From Streptomyces iranensis (GTDB lineage Bacteria > Actinomycetota > Actinomycetes > Streptomycetales > Streptomycetaceae): a DNA stretch of 64,000 bases. The stretch lies in NCBI RefSeq assembly GCF_017874715.1, contig NZ_JAGGLR010000028.1, positions 122,840 to 186,839 of the forward strand, read 5' to 3'. Each line of letters starts with the position of its first letter. The first letter of the stretch is position 1. The position numbers were made by a program, and so were the translations under genes. Shown here in pieces: positions 16,328 through 23,818 of this stretch. The notes beneath the pieces are model-generated. The model did no database searches. It saw only the letters and a program-made list of their open reading frames with translations, and was not told the DNA's origin.

Positions 16328-17928
16328 TCCCTCACGCTGAGCCACTGCGCCCCGGTGCCGTAAATCTCCTCGATCTTGTGCCGGCGGGGCTTGGTGGTTT
16401 CGGTCATGCAACCGTCCGCCACGGAAGGCATGGCGGCCACGACCGAGAAGAAGTGAATGCGCTCCCAGGGGTGCAGGCGCTGGTTGACCGCCTTGAGCAG
16501 GGCCCTGCATCCGTCCTCGCTCCTTTCCCCCTCCGGGGAAGCCGGATCGAAGAACAGAAGAGCACCCAGGCTGGACGCATCGGTCTTCATGACGGCACAC
16601 AACCCTGCCCCGGTGGCGGCAGTAACCGCTTCCTCCAGGGAGCGCAAGAAGACCTTCTCACCGTTGGGCAGGGCCACGAAGTCCCGTATACGTCCGTACA
16701 CGCTCAGGTAGCCGTCCGCGTCGACGGCACCAACGTCGCCCGTCGGCCACCAGGCGTCCGGGTTCCGTGCCACCGGTACGATGCGGGGCCCGGACACCTC
16801 GCCATGGCGAAAGGGTGTGGGGGTGCGGACCAGGATCTCACCGGTGGCCGGGTCGGTCGTCACGTCCCCCCAGGGGATGGGACGGCCGACGGTGCCCGGC
16901 CGGGTGGCCCCGGGGACATTGAGGCCGATCATTCCGAGCTCGGTGGTGCCGTAGACCTCGTAGACTGGCAGTCCGTCGGCGCGCAGTTCGGTGAGCAGCT
17001 GTGGATCGGTGGGCGCGCTGCCCACGAACACCGCCTTCAATGCGTTCCCGAAAACCGACGCGTACGCCTTCGACATGCCGCCTTCCACGTCGTCCGGACC
17101 TTGTCGCCGCGCGATGTCCTGCGCTCGCTTGTGCAGGTGCTGCAGCGAGCGCGGTACGGCCACATGAAGGGTGGGAGACCAGTTGACGCTGTCCGTCGTG
17201 ATGCGGGCCGGGTCGCTGAGGACGAAGTCCATCCCCTGCCCGAGCCCCCAGTACAGCATCATGCGCTGTGGCAGGTGGGACAGCGGCAGATAGAGCAGCA
17301 ACCGGTCCCGGCCGTCGAACCCGTACAGTTCCGCGAACCGGTCCATGGTGTACAGCAGCGGGGCGGAGTGGACCGCGAAGAGTTTGGGTTCGGAGAGGGT
17401 GCCACTGGTCGAAACGATGGTGAACGGGCCGTTTCCGCGGTCCGCCGGTTCGAAGGCGTCCGACGGCGCACCATCGGCTTCACCGATCAAGGCGGCCGCC
17501 GACGGCGCCGCGCCGACGCTGTCGCCCAGGCATACCACGTCCATTCCCGCGGTACGGAAGGCGGCGACGCAGTCTGCCCGGTCGGTGAAGACCACGCGAC
17601 AGCCGGCTTCGTCGGCGGTGGCCACGGCCCGGCCCTTGGGAGCGCTCGGATAGAGCGCGACCGAGACGGCCCCGGCCAGCAGGACCGCGAGATCCGCCAG
17701 GACCCACTCATAGGACGTCGCGCCGTGAATCGCGACCCGAGAGCCTGGGGTGACGCCTCGCTGCCGCAGGGCGGCGGCGAGCAGAGTCGCGTCACGGTGG
17801 CACTCCGGATAGGACACGGACATCCGGGTCCCATCGCGCCGGCACAGCAGAGAACTCGACGCCCTGCTCGGCATGGCGGCGACAATCCCGGTGAGCGTAC
17901 AGCGGTCCCCGTATTCAACCATGACCAT
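16324..17928 (-). CDS. Acyl-CoA synthetase-like (long-chain FadD-type) AMP ligase
   Basis: A 534-residue ANL-family adenylating enzyme. It has the STSGTLSEPK phosphate loop, VYEVYGTTELGM, WWPTGDVGAVDADGYL, GRIRDFVALPNGEKV with the hinge, and the C-terminal catalytic-Lys region (RRHKIEEIYG). It resembles long-chain acyl-CoA synthetases and should activate a fatty or polyketide-like acid as an acyl adenylate for CoA or a carrier. The ATG at 17928 is preceded by TGAC from a duplicated segment, giving a stop-restart arrangement; a TTG at 17955 overlapping the upstream stop is the alternative. It sits between two diiron-protein genes and two hydrolase genes in one coupled operon. Confidence 0.85.
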   Translation of the reverse strand: MVMVEYGDRCTLTGIVAAMPSRASSSLLCRRDGTRMSVSYPECHRDATLLAAALRQRGVTPGSRVAIHGATSYEWVLADLAVLLAGAVSVALYPSAPKGRAVATADEAGCRVVFTDRADCVAAFRTAGMDVVCLGDSVGAAPSAAALIGEADGAPSDAFEPADRGNGPFTIVSTSGTLSEPKLFAVHSAPLLYTMDRFAELYGFDGRDRLLLYLPLSHLPQRMMLYWGLGQGMDFVLSDPARITTDSVNWSPTLHVAVPRSLQHLHKRAQDIARRQGPDDVEGGMSKAYASVFGNALKAVFVGSAPTDPQLLTELRADGLPVYEVYGTTELGMIGLNVPGATRPGTVGRPIPWGDVTTDPATGEILVRTPTPFRHGEVSGPRIVPVARNPDAWWPTGDVGAVDADGYLSVYGRIRDFVALPNGEKVFLRSLEEAVTAATGAGLCAVMKTDASSLGALLFFDPASPEGERSEDGCRALLKAVNQRLHPWERIHFFSVVAAMPSVADGCMTETTKPRRHKIEEIYGTGAQWLSVRE

Positions 17929-17970
17929 GTCAACCAACTCGTGGAGCCATGTCAACCAACTCGTGGAGCC
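17927..17970. repeat. 22-bp tandem duplication at a gene junction
   Basis: The 22 bases 17927-17948 are repeated exactly at 17949-17970. On the - strand each copy ends in the TTGACAT that forms the stop-restart junction between the haem-oxygenase-like gene and the ligase gene. The extra copy leaves a 6-codon minicistron (17950-17930) between them. Confidence 0.9.
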
Positions 17971-18644
17971 GTGGCGGCCCGGTCAGAGCCGCCCCGCTCC
18001 AGCGCATCGGTGAACAGCTGGGCGTACGCGCGGAGGGTGTACTTCCAGGCGGCGACCATCACCGTGTACGCCTCCGAGGACTCCGCGCAGCGGTCGAATC
18101 CCTTACGGACGACCTCGATGTGCTCCTGGTCCTCGGTCGAGTGCACCTTGAGGAAGGACAACGCGTCCTTGGCGAACTCGTATTGCCGCATGGCCTCGGC
18201 CGCCTTGGGGGCGAGAGTGGCACCGAGCCCTTCCGTGGCGGCGGCGAACCCGATGATGCCGATGGGATTGGCGGCTCGAGCCAGATAGTGGTTCTGCCCC
18301 ACCATGGTCCAGGTGCCGAGACCGGGGATGATGCCGAGGTACTCGTCGGGGGCGATACCCAGCTTCTCCAGATCTCGTACGCAGAGCCTGTTGTGGTGAC
18401 GCTCGTCGCGTGCCAGGTCCAGGAACCAGTCCTGCAGCCATTCGCGGTCGCTGTGCGACGCCGCGGCCGACAGGAAGTAGGGGGTCTGGGTCACCAGGTG
18501 GTAGGTCTCGCGCAGGTAGGCCGCGTAGACCGGCTTGGTGAGCGTCCCCTCCAGGATGCACGCGATGAAAGGGTGTGTTTCGATGTACTCCGCCAGCACC
18601 GGCGCCGTCTCGGCTTCTGCCCGCGCGTACGCACTCGTGGTCAT
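17952..18644 (-). CDS. Haem-oxygenase-like diiron (TenA/PqqC-fold) protein
   Basis: A 230-residue all-helical protein of the TENA/THI-4/PqqC superfamily. Candidate metal ligands follow the HDO oxygenase pattern: Glu and His in LARDERHHNRL, Glu in ATEGLGAT, and Asp and His in HSTEDQEHIEVV. Members with these ligands (UndA, BesC, SznF-type domains) use Fe and O2 to cleave acyl chains or amino acids or to oxidise nitrogen. This gene starts 1 nt after the stop of the ferritin-like diiron gene and precedes an acyl ligase gene. An acyl-derived substrate undergoing oxidative decarboxylation or desaturation is a reasonable guess. A thiaminase II role is unlikely because its active-site Cys environment is not seen. 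Confidence 0.72.
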   Translation of the reverse strand: MTTSAYARAEAETAPVLAEYIETHPFIACILEGTLTKPVYAAYLRETYHLVTQTPYFLSAAASHSDREWLQDWFLDLARDERHHNRLCVRDLEKLGIAPDEYLGIIPGLGTWTMVGQNHYLARAANPIGIIGFAAATEGLGATLAPKAAEAMRQYEFAKDALSFLKVHSTEDQEHIEVVRKGFDRCAESSEAYTVMVAAWKYTLRAYAQLFTDALERGGSDRAATAPRVG

Positions 18645-18645
18645 C

Positions 18646-19335
18646 TCATGCCTCCAGCAGGCCCAGCTTGGACATCGTCTCGCCGAATCGCGCTCGGGTA
18701 CGGGGGATGTAGTCGGCCTCGACGAAACCCTCTTCGATCGCCCATGAGATGGTCTGCGAGAGCTCGCCGCCGAGGTAGTTGTCGAGGTGCTCCTGGTACC
18801 ACTTGCAGTACTCGATGCCGCGGCGCCGGGTCTCCTCGCTCTCTTCGAGCAGGCGCTTGGCCACTGTCAGGCCGAAGCCCATGTGACGGCGCTCCTCGCG
18901 CTCGATGCGGGAGAACTCCGGGAAGTACTTGGGCTTGTTCCGGCCGAGCTGGTGCAGTTCCTCCATGGCCAGCACGCCCTCGGCATAGAGGTTCAGCCCG
19001 ATGAGGACCTCGATCTCGTCGTCACTCTCATACAGCTTGCGGAAACGCCGGTCGATGTCGTCGATGCGGTACTTGTCGTGGTCGAACTCATCCCAGACCA
19101 GTCCCAGCCGCTCGACGCCCTCCTTGAACAGGCGGGCGTGCACGACCTCGTCGGACGCGTGGTGGATGAGGTACGACTTCTCACGCAGGTTCTCCCGCCG
19201 TGGGATCCAGCGGGCGCACAGGTCGATGATCTCCAGCTCGGAGTAGTAGAAGTTCAGGTACACGGTCAGCACCAGGTCCAGGGCGTTCGGACCGTGCTTC
19301 TCGGTGATTTCGTCCTTGAGGGTCGAACTGCTCAT
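18646..19335 (-). CDS. Ferritin-like diiron protein
   Basis: A 229-residue helical protein. Two ExxH motifs (SDEVVHARLF and REERRHMGFGL) plus further glutamates in YYSELEII and GVLAMEELH form a plausible carboxylate-bridged diiron site in a four-helix bundle. It resembles p-aminobenzoate N-oxygenase- and desaturase-like ferritin proteins, but I cannot place it in a characterised family. The ATG at 19335 is preceded by GGAGG. Two different diiron oxygenase candidates back to back suggest two successive O2-dependent steps on the same intermediate. The CMD-like gene 13 bp upstream may supply a redox or peroxide-detoxifying function. Confidence 0.72.
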   Translation of the reverse strand: MSSSTLKDEITEKHGPNALDLVLTVYLNFYYSELEIIDLCARWIPRRENLREKSYLIHHASDEVVHARLFKEGVERLGLVWDEFDHDKYRIDDIDRRFRKLYESDDEIEVLIGLNLYAEGVLAMEELHQLGRNKPKYFPEFSRIEREERRHMGFGLTVAKRLLEESEETRRRGIEYCKWYQEHLDNYLGGELSQTISWAIEEGFVEADYIPRTRARFGETMSKLGLLEA

Positions 19336-19348
19336 GGCGGTGCCTCCT

Positions 19349-19909
19349 TCACTCCGGGTGTGACTGCGGGGCGGTAAGCTCCTCCTCCACATCGATGGCG
19401 AGGGCCTTGAGGAACCTGCTGGTGAGGTTGTACGTGCCGATGGCGAGCACGATGTTGACGATCTCGGCCTCGGTGAACACGCCACGCAGCCGCTTGCGCA
19501 ATGCGTCGGTGGTGCCGTCCGGGTCCTGCGTCAGCCGGTCGGCGAGTTCGAGGATCAGGGCTTCCTTCGGATCGAACACCTGAGTCTGCGCCCGGGAGTC
19601 GCCGACGGCGCTGATCTCGTGCTCGCCCATACCCGCCCGGCGAGCTGAGGCGCTCATGTGGGCCACGCAGTACGCGCATTCCTGGGCCTTGGCGGTGCTG
19701 AGCGCCGCCAGGGCCCGCAACCGGGGGCCGATGGTGGGCGAGGCGTAGATCTGCGCCCAGAAGGGGACGAAGGCTTGGAGCAGATCCGGGCAGTGCGCCA
19801 TCGCCCGGAGGATGTTCGGCACGAACCCGTACTCCTCACGGACCGCGGCGAAGACGGAGCGCACCTCGGGGATGACGTCTTCATCCTGCTGAAGGTCGAC
19901 GATTGCCAT
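19349..19909 (-). CDS. AhpD/carboxymuconolactone-decarboxylase-like protein
   Basis: A 186-residue helical protein of the CMD/AhpD family. ECAYCVAHM carries a CxxC pair followed by a His, the redox-active core of AhpD-like peroxidases, within a peroxidase-related context (VPNILRAMAHCPDLLQAF). The ATG at 19909 lies 13 bp after the halogenase stop with GAGAGGCGG upstream; a longer start in the same frame would overlap the halogenase gene. Likely role: thiol-based reduction of peroxide formed by the neighbouring flavin and diiron oxygenases, or handling of a pathway intermediate. Confidence 0.8.
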   Translation of the reverse strand: MAIVDLQQDEDVIPEVRSVFAAVREEYGFVPNILRAMAHCPDLLQAFVPFWAQIYASPTIGPRLRALAALSTAKAQECAYCVAHMSASARRAGMGEHEISAVGDSRAQTQVFDPKEALILELADRLTQDPDGTTDALRKRLRGVFTEAEIVNIVLAIGTYNLTSRFLKALAIDVEEELTAPQSHPE

Positions 19910-19922
19910 CAGATACCGCCTC

Positions 19923-21539
19923 TCAGGCTTCCGCCGATTCCCGCGGCTCGAACAATCCGAAGGTGATGGCCTCATGGACCAGTGCCCGTGCCCGGTCCGC
20001 CGGTTCCAGCTCCTTTTCCACCAGCAGTCGGACGAGTTCCTCGGCGGACCGGCTGCCGTCGGCCAGGTCCCGAATCGCCGACAGCGCCGGGGTGAGCGGC
20101 ATACTGGTGCCGGAGGGGTGGCGCAGGACCTGCGACGACCTCAGATATCGGCCGTCCACGGCGAGTTCTTCCCCGAGCTCGATCGCCTCGGCCGGTATCA
20201 CCGGCTGCCGCCAGTCCACGTTGACGCCGGCGGACTTGCCCTCGAAGATCCCCTCGATGGTGCCGCGCAGCTCCGCGGGGACGTCCAGCTGTGCCAGGAA
20301 CCTGCGGTACCAGGAACGGTGCTGGAAGGCACCGGCGATGAGGGAGACGAAGGCTTTCTCCGGTGCGATTCCCGGCACGTCGAACTGGCTGCGCGCGTGC
20401 CAGAAGTAGGACTCCTTCGACCCGCCATGACCGCCGTGACTGCCGTGACCTCCGTAGAGGAAGTAGACCTGGGCACGCAGCCGCTCGAATTCCTGGCGGT
20501 AGGTGCTCTCGTAGAAGTCCAGCACCGTGTCACGGCTGATCGCGGGCTTGTCCAGGATCGTGTTCACAGCGGTCGCGGCCAGGTATCCGCTGAGCATCGA
20601 CAGGTGCACCCCGGTCGAGAAAAGCGGGTCGATGAAGCAGGCCGCGTCGCCGACGGCGAGGTATCCGTCCCCGCTGAACCTGTCGTAGATGTACGACCAG
20701 TCGCGCTGAGCGTGGATCGTGTCCGCCTGTTCAGCGTCCTTCAGCCGCTCGACCAGCTCGGGTGTCCGCTCCAGGCAATTCTGGTAGTAGCGGTCCAGCC
20801 CGGATGCCTTATGCCTGAGGTACGACTCACGGTCGACGACGACGCCGATGCTGGTGAGGTCGTCGCGCAGCGGGATGAACCACCACCAGCCCTCGTCGAA
20901 GGTCGGCAGGAAGGTGTTGCCCGCGTCCAGTCCGGCTGGGCGTTCGGCCCCCCGCCAGTAGGTCCACAGCGCCATGTTCTTGAGGTAGGGGTCCCACTCC
21001 CGCTGATGCAGCCGCTTGGTCACCAGGCCGCCCTGGCCCGAGGCGTCCACAAGCCAGCGGGCGGTCACGGACCCGAGGTTGCCGGCCGCGTCCGTGTAGT
21101 CGACCCGTACGGTGCCGTCGTCACCGATCGCGAAGTCCGTGACGCGGTGCCCCTCACGCGCGTCGACGCCGTGTTCGCGGGCGTTCTCCAGCAGCATCTG
21201 ATCAAAGGGGCCGCGCTCGACCTGGTAGCCGTAGTCGTACGGCATGGCCAGCGCGTCCTTGAAGTACACCGTCCACGGCTCGCGTCGTTCTCCCCAGACC
21301 CATTCGACGCCGTGCTTCTTGACGAACCCGGCATCTTCCAGTTTGTCCAGGACACCGATCATCTTGAGCAGGTCGGCAGTGCCGGAGAGCAGCGATTCGC
21401 CGATGTGGTAGCGGGGGAACTGCGCCGATTCGAACAGAATGACGTGCTTCCCGTACTGGGCCAGCAGGGTGCTCGTCATGGATCCCCCCGGCCCTCCGCC
21501 GATGACTACGACGTCGTACTCGCATGCGGAGTCCGTCAT
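19923..21539 (-). CDS. Flavin-dependent halogenase (CndH/CmlS-like variant)
   Basis: A 538-residue FAD enzyme. GGGPGG (about residues 14-19) binds FAD. WWWFIP (218-223) satisfies the halogenase WxWxIP motif that blocks monooxygenation. RYHIGESLL and GFVKKHG (lysines 74-75) match the region containing the HOCl-relaying lysine in variant-B halogenases. GYLAVGDAACFIDPLFSTGVH is the second FAD motif. These enzymes chlorinate electron-rich groups, often on carrier proteins. A His/Gly-rich insertion (about residues 360-371) is peculiar to this protein. It needs reduced flavin from elsewhere; no flavin reductase gene is visible. It is the second gene of the leftward operon. Confidence 0.87.
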   Translation of the reverse strand: MTDSACEYDVVVIGGGPGGSMTSTLLAQYGKHVILFESAQFPRYHIGESLLSGTADLLKMIGVLDKLEDAGFVKKHGVEWVWGERREPWTVYFKDALAMPYDYGYQVERGPFDQMLLENAREHGVDAREGHRVTDFAIGDDGTVRVDYTDAAGNLGSVTARWLVDASGQGGLVTKRLHQREWDPYLKNMALWTYWRGAERPAGLDAGNTFLPTFDEGWWWFIPLRDDLTSIGVVVDRESYLRHKASGLDRYYQNCLERTPELVERLKDAEQADTIHAQRDWSYIYDRFSGDGYLAVGDAACFIDPLFSTGVHLSMLSGYLAATAVNTILDKPAISRDTVLDFYESTYRQEFERLRAQVYFLYGGHGSHGGHGGSKESYFWHARSQFDVPGIAPEKAFVSLIAGAFQHRSWYRRFLAQLDVPAELRGTIEGIFEGKSAGVNVDWRQPVIPAEAIELGEELAVDGRYLRSSQVLRHPSGTSMPLTPALSAIRDLADGSRSAEELVRLLVEKELEPADRARALVHEAITFGLFEPRESAEA

Positions 21540-21559
21540 TTTTCTCCCGTCCCGGTGCT

Positions 21560-22312
21560 TCAGTGATATACGTCTACTGTGCTGTCGTACTCCATGAGGT
21601 AGCGGTAGAATGACGCGCTGGTTCTGAACGGCCGCGAGAACAGCTCGGCCACCCGCAGGAGCAGCGCGATACTTCGTCCGGAACCTTCGAGTTCCGTGTC
21701 GATGAACTCCTTTCCGGTTTCCTCGAAGCCGAGTGCGGCCAGCGGGCCGATGGGCGTCGTCGCGGTTTCGGTGAAGAGGTCGGCCATAATGTGCGTGGCG
21801 TTATGGACGACGGACCAGTGAATACATCCCTTCACCAGCGCGGCGAGCACTCCGTACGGCATCAAGTCGTACCGCTGGTTGCGGTACTCGGGGAGGATCA
21901 TCAGCCGCTGACACTCGATGAGCCGCCGGTCGGGAGCGCGCAGATCGTCGATGGAGACGAACTGCTCGATGGGCAAACCACCGCTTCCGTCTTCCACCAG
22001 CCGCATGGTGCCGACCGCCCGACCTTCGGCGCGGGCGAGCAGATAGGTGGCCTGCGCGTCGTAGCGATCCTTGTGCCGGGGCCCGTTCGCCGCGGGGAGC
22101 CAGCCGCACTCCTGCCCATACACCGCCTCCCACAGCGCGTCCACGGCTTCGAAATCCGCTTCGGTCGAGGCGATGTACAGGAAGAACGGTTGATCAGAGT
22201 TCTTGGGCTCCTCGCGGAATTTCCAGCCCGCGAGATGCTTTTTCGAGGGTCTTCCGGCCGTCGACCTGTCCCCGGAACACGTCAGGCCTTGAGATGCCGA
22301 CCAATTTTCCAT
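21560..22312 (-). CDS. GNAT-type N-acyltransferase (FeeM/autoinducer-synthase-like)
   Basis: A 250-residue acyltransferase. The core contains FFLYIASTEADFEAVDALW, YLLARAEGRAVGTMRLV, ECQRLMILPEYRN and a following ThIMADL strand, like FeeM N-acyl amino acid synthases and acyl-homoserine-lactone synthases. Those enzymes take an acyl group from acyl-ACP and attach it to an amine. The first ~35 residues look unstructured and the start is uncertain: ATG at 22312 or GTG at 22321, neither with a clear ribosome binding site. It heads the leftward operon, divergent from the oxygenase gene. It may join an acyl chain to an amine, perhaps one made by the PLP decarboxylase encoded opposite. Confidence 0.7.
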   Translation of the reverse strand: MENWSASQGLTCSGDRSTAGRPSKKHLAGWKFREEPKNSDQPFFLYIASTEADFEAVDALWEAVYGQECGWLPAANGPRHKDRYDAQATYLLARAEGRAVGTMRLVEDGSGGLPIEQFVSIDDLRAPDRRLIECQRLMILPEYRNQRYDLMPYGVLAALVKGCIHWSVVHNATHIMADLFTETATTPIGPLAALGFEETGKEFIDTELEGSGRSIALLLRVAELFSRPFRTSASFYRYLMEYDSTVDVYH

Positions 22313-22980
22313 GATTACCACACACGCTTATGCCGTGTCGGGAGAGGGAAAGCGGCCCCGGTGCGGCGGGCGACCTTTCATGGCCGCGAACTGCTCGACG
22401 AGGCCAACTGATTCGACGTACACGATAACGCTGCCCGCAAGCAGGACACGCCAACGGGTAACGCTCGCTGCTTATGGCAGTTAACGGCATGCCTCGATGC
22501 CGAGCAATAATGCCCGCGAAGAGCCGCGTCAAAATCCAGCCACCTTTGGCGAGTTCCCGGCAGTGCAGCCCGCCGCATATACCCCCTTGCGCGCCGATCT
22601 GGTCGCCCCAGACAACCCCACAAGACCGTTCCGCACTTTGGCCAGTTGCTGGACCCTGAACAGTCATAACGCTTGTCAGGTTGTGCGCGGGCTGCACGGG
22701 GCGAGGCGCAGGCGCTGGTTCCGTGAGCGGCGAATACAGGACATGAGTGCGAGATCCAGCCAGAGTGCACGGCACTGTTGGCCGCTTATCGAAATTCTGG
22801 GATCCTCGTCCTTCGGGTCGGCTCTCGACGCCCCCCATTCAAACCTGGTTCGAATATCCTCTGGGCCCAGGCCGAGTACCTGACCACCAATTCCCTGGAT
22901 TGTGTTCCGGCTGGTGCGGGCTCAAATGGACGGCCGCTGGAAGACGTCACACAACGGATCGCACAAAGGAATCCAGTCGT
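22313..22980. other. Divergent promoter region between the acyltransferase and oxygenase genes
   Basis: About 670 bp, visibly richer in A/T than the neighbouring genes, with no gene I can support. It must carry promoters for both operons. A short hairpin (CGGCAT at 22485-22490 pairing with ATGCCG at 22497-22502) is visible. No StrR-type box was found here. Confidence 0.5.
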
Positions 22981-23793
22981 ATGGCCACCGTGACACCGAA
23001 CCCATTGACCGAATCCGGCATGGGCACCATCCTCTCTGCCGCGGAGGGCACCGACCTCGCGGCCCTCGGATCGGACATCCGCGAGGCGGCCCCGGTAAGC
23101 GGCTGCGTACTCGTCAGGGGCCTCAGCCTCGACGAGCAACAGTTCCAGAGCCTGGTGCACGCCGTGGGAGAGACCGTTCACCACAAGTTCGGCGAGGGAC
23201 AGGCCGACCTGCTCAAGCTCAACGCCTCGCATGACGTCGGCAAGGTCGTCACAGGGCGCGGCCCTCTCCCGCTGCACACTGACGGCATGCTGGTCGGCGA
23301 GCGCACCGACCTGATCATGTTGTACGCCGCCGACTTCCAGGACGAGCCGGGGTCGGGTGAAACCTTCGTCTGCGACCAGTTGTCCGCGTGGAACGAAATG
23401 CCGGAAGATCTTCGGCAGCCGCTCGAGCACGCCGGCTCCCTCGAATATCTCGTCGAGGAACGCGGCTATTTCCCCAACGTGCCGGAGGATTGGTACTCCA
23501 TCCCCGCGGTACGTGACCATGGTCGGGTACGTTCGCTCAATCTTGCGCTGAACTTCCCCGACGGCGCCGACGTACGCGGCTGGCGGGCACGGGTCCCCAA
23601 CATGTCACTCGAGGAGTCCAGCCGTTTTCTCTCGCGCCTCGATGCCTACCTTCGCGAGCCCCGCTACACATACCAGCACCGTTGGCGCGTCGGCGATCTG
23701 GTCGTGATCGACAACCAGCGCACTCTACATGGTCGAACCGCGATCGGTACCGGTGGCACCCGGGTACTGTTCCGCGGCCAGATCGCTCTCTGA
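22981..23793 (+). CDS. Fe(II)/2-oxoglutarate-dependent oxygenase (TauD/SyrP-like)
   Basis: A 270-residue double-stranded beta-helix oxygenase. The facial triad is His99-x-Asp101 (PLHTDGM) with distal His250 (LHGRTAI), followed by the 2-oxoglutarate Arg in VLFRGQIAL. It resembles SyrP and clavaminate-synthase-like enzymes that hydroxylate amino acids, often carrier-bound. The ATG at 22981 has AAAGGA upstream; the open frame extends further left but without a start signal. An Asp rather than Ala/Gly in HxD argues for hydroxylation, not halogenation. The PLP decarboxylase gene follows 25 bp later, so hydroxylation of the same amino acid before or after decarboxylation is likely. Confidence 0.85.
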   Translation: MATVTPNPLTESGMGTILSAAEGTDLAALGSDIREAAPVSGCVLVRGLSLDEQQFQSLVHAVGETVHHKFGEGQADLLKLNASHDVGKVVTGRGPLPLHTDGMLVGERTDLIMLYAADFQDEPGSGETFVCDQLSAWNEMPEDLRQPLEHAGSLEYLVEERGYFPNVPEDWYSIPAVRDHGRVRSLNLALNFPDGADVRGWRARVPNMSLEESSRFLSRLDAYLREPRYTYQHRWRVGDLVVIDNQRTLHGRTAIGTGGTRVLFRGQIAL

Positions 23794-23818
23794 GGCAGGA
23801 ATATCGGAGGAACCACGG

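Noticed and set aside
22322..22980. Small proteins in the divergent intergenic region near 22.5 kb
   Set aside because: The candidates lack ribosome binding sites, codon bias and any recognisable sequence, and they overlap on both strands.
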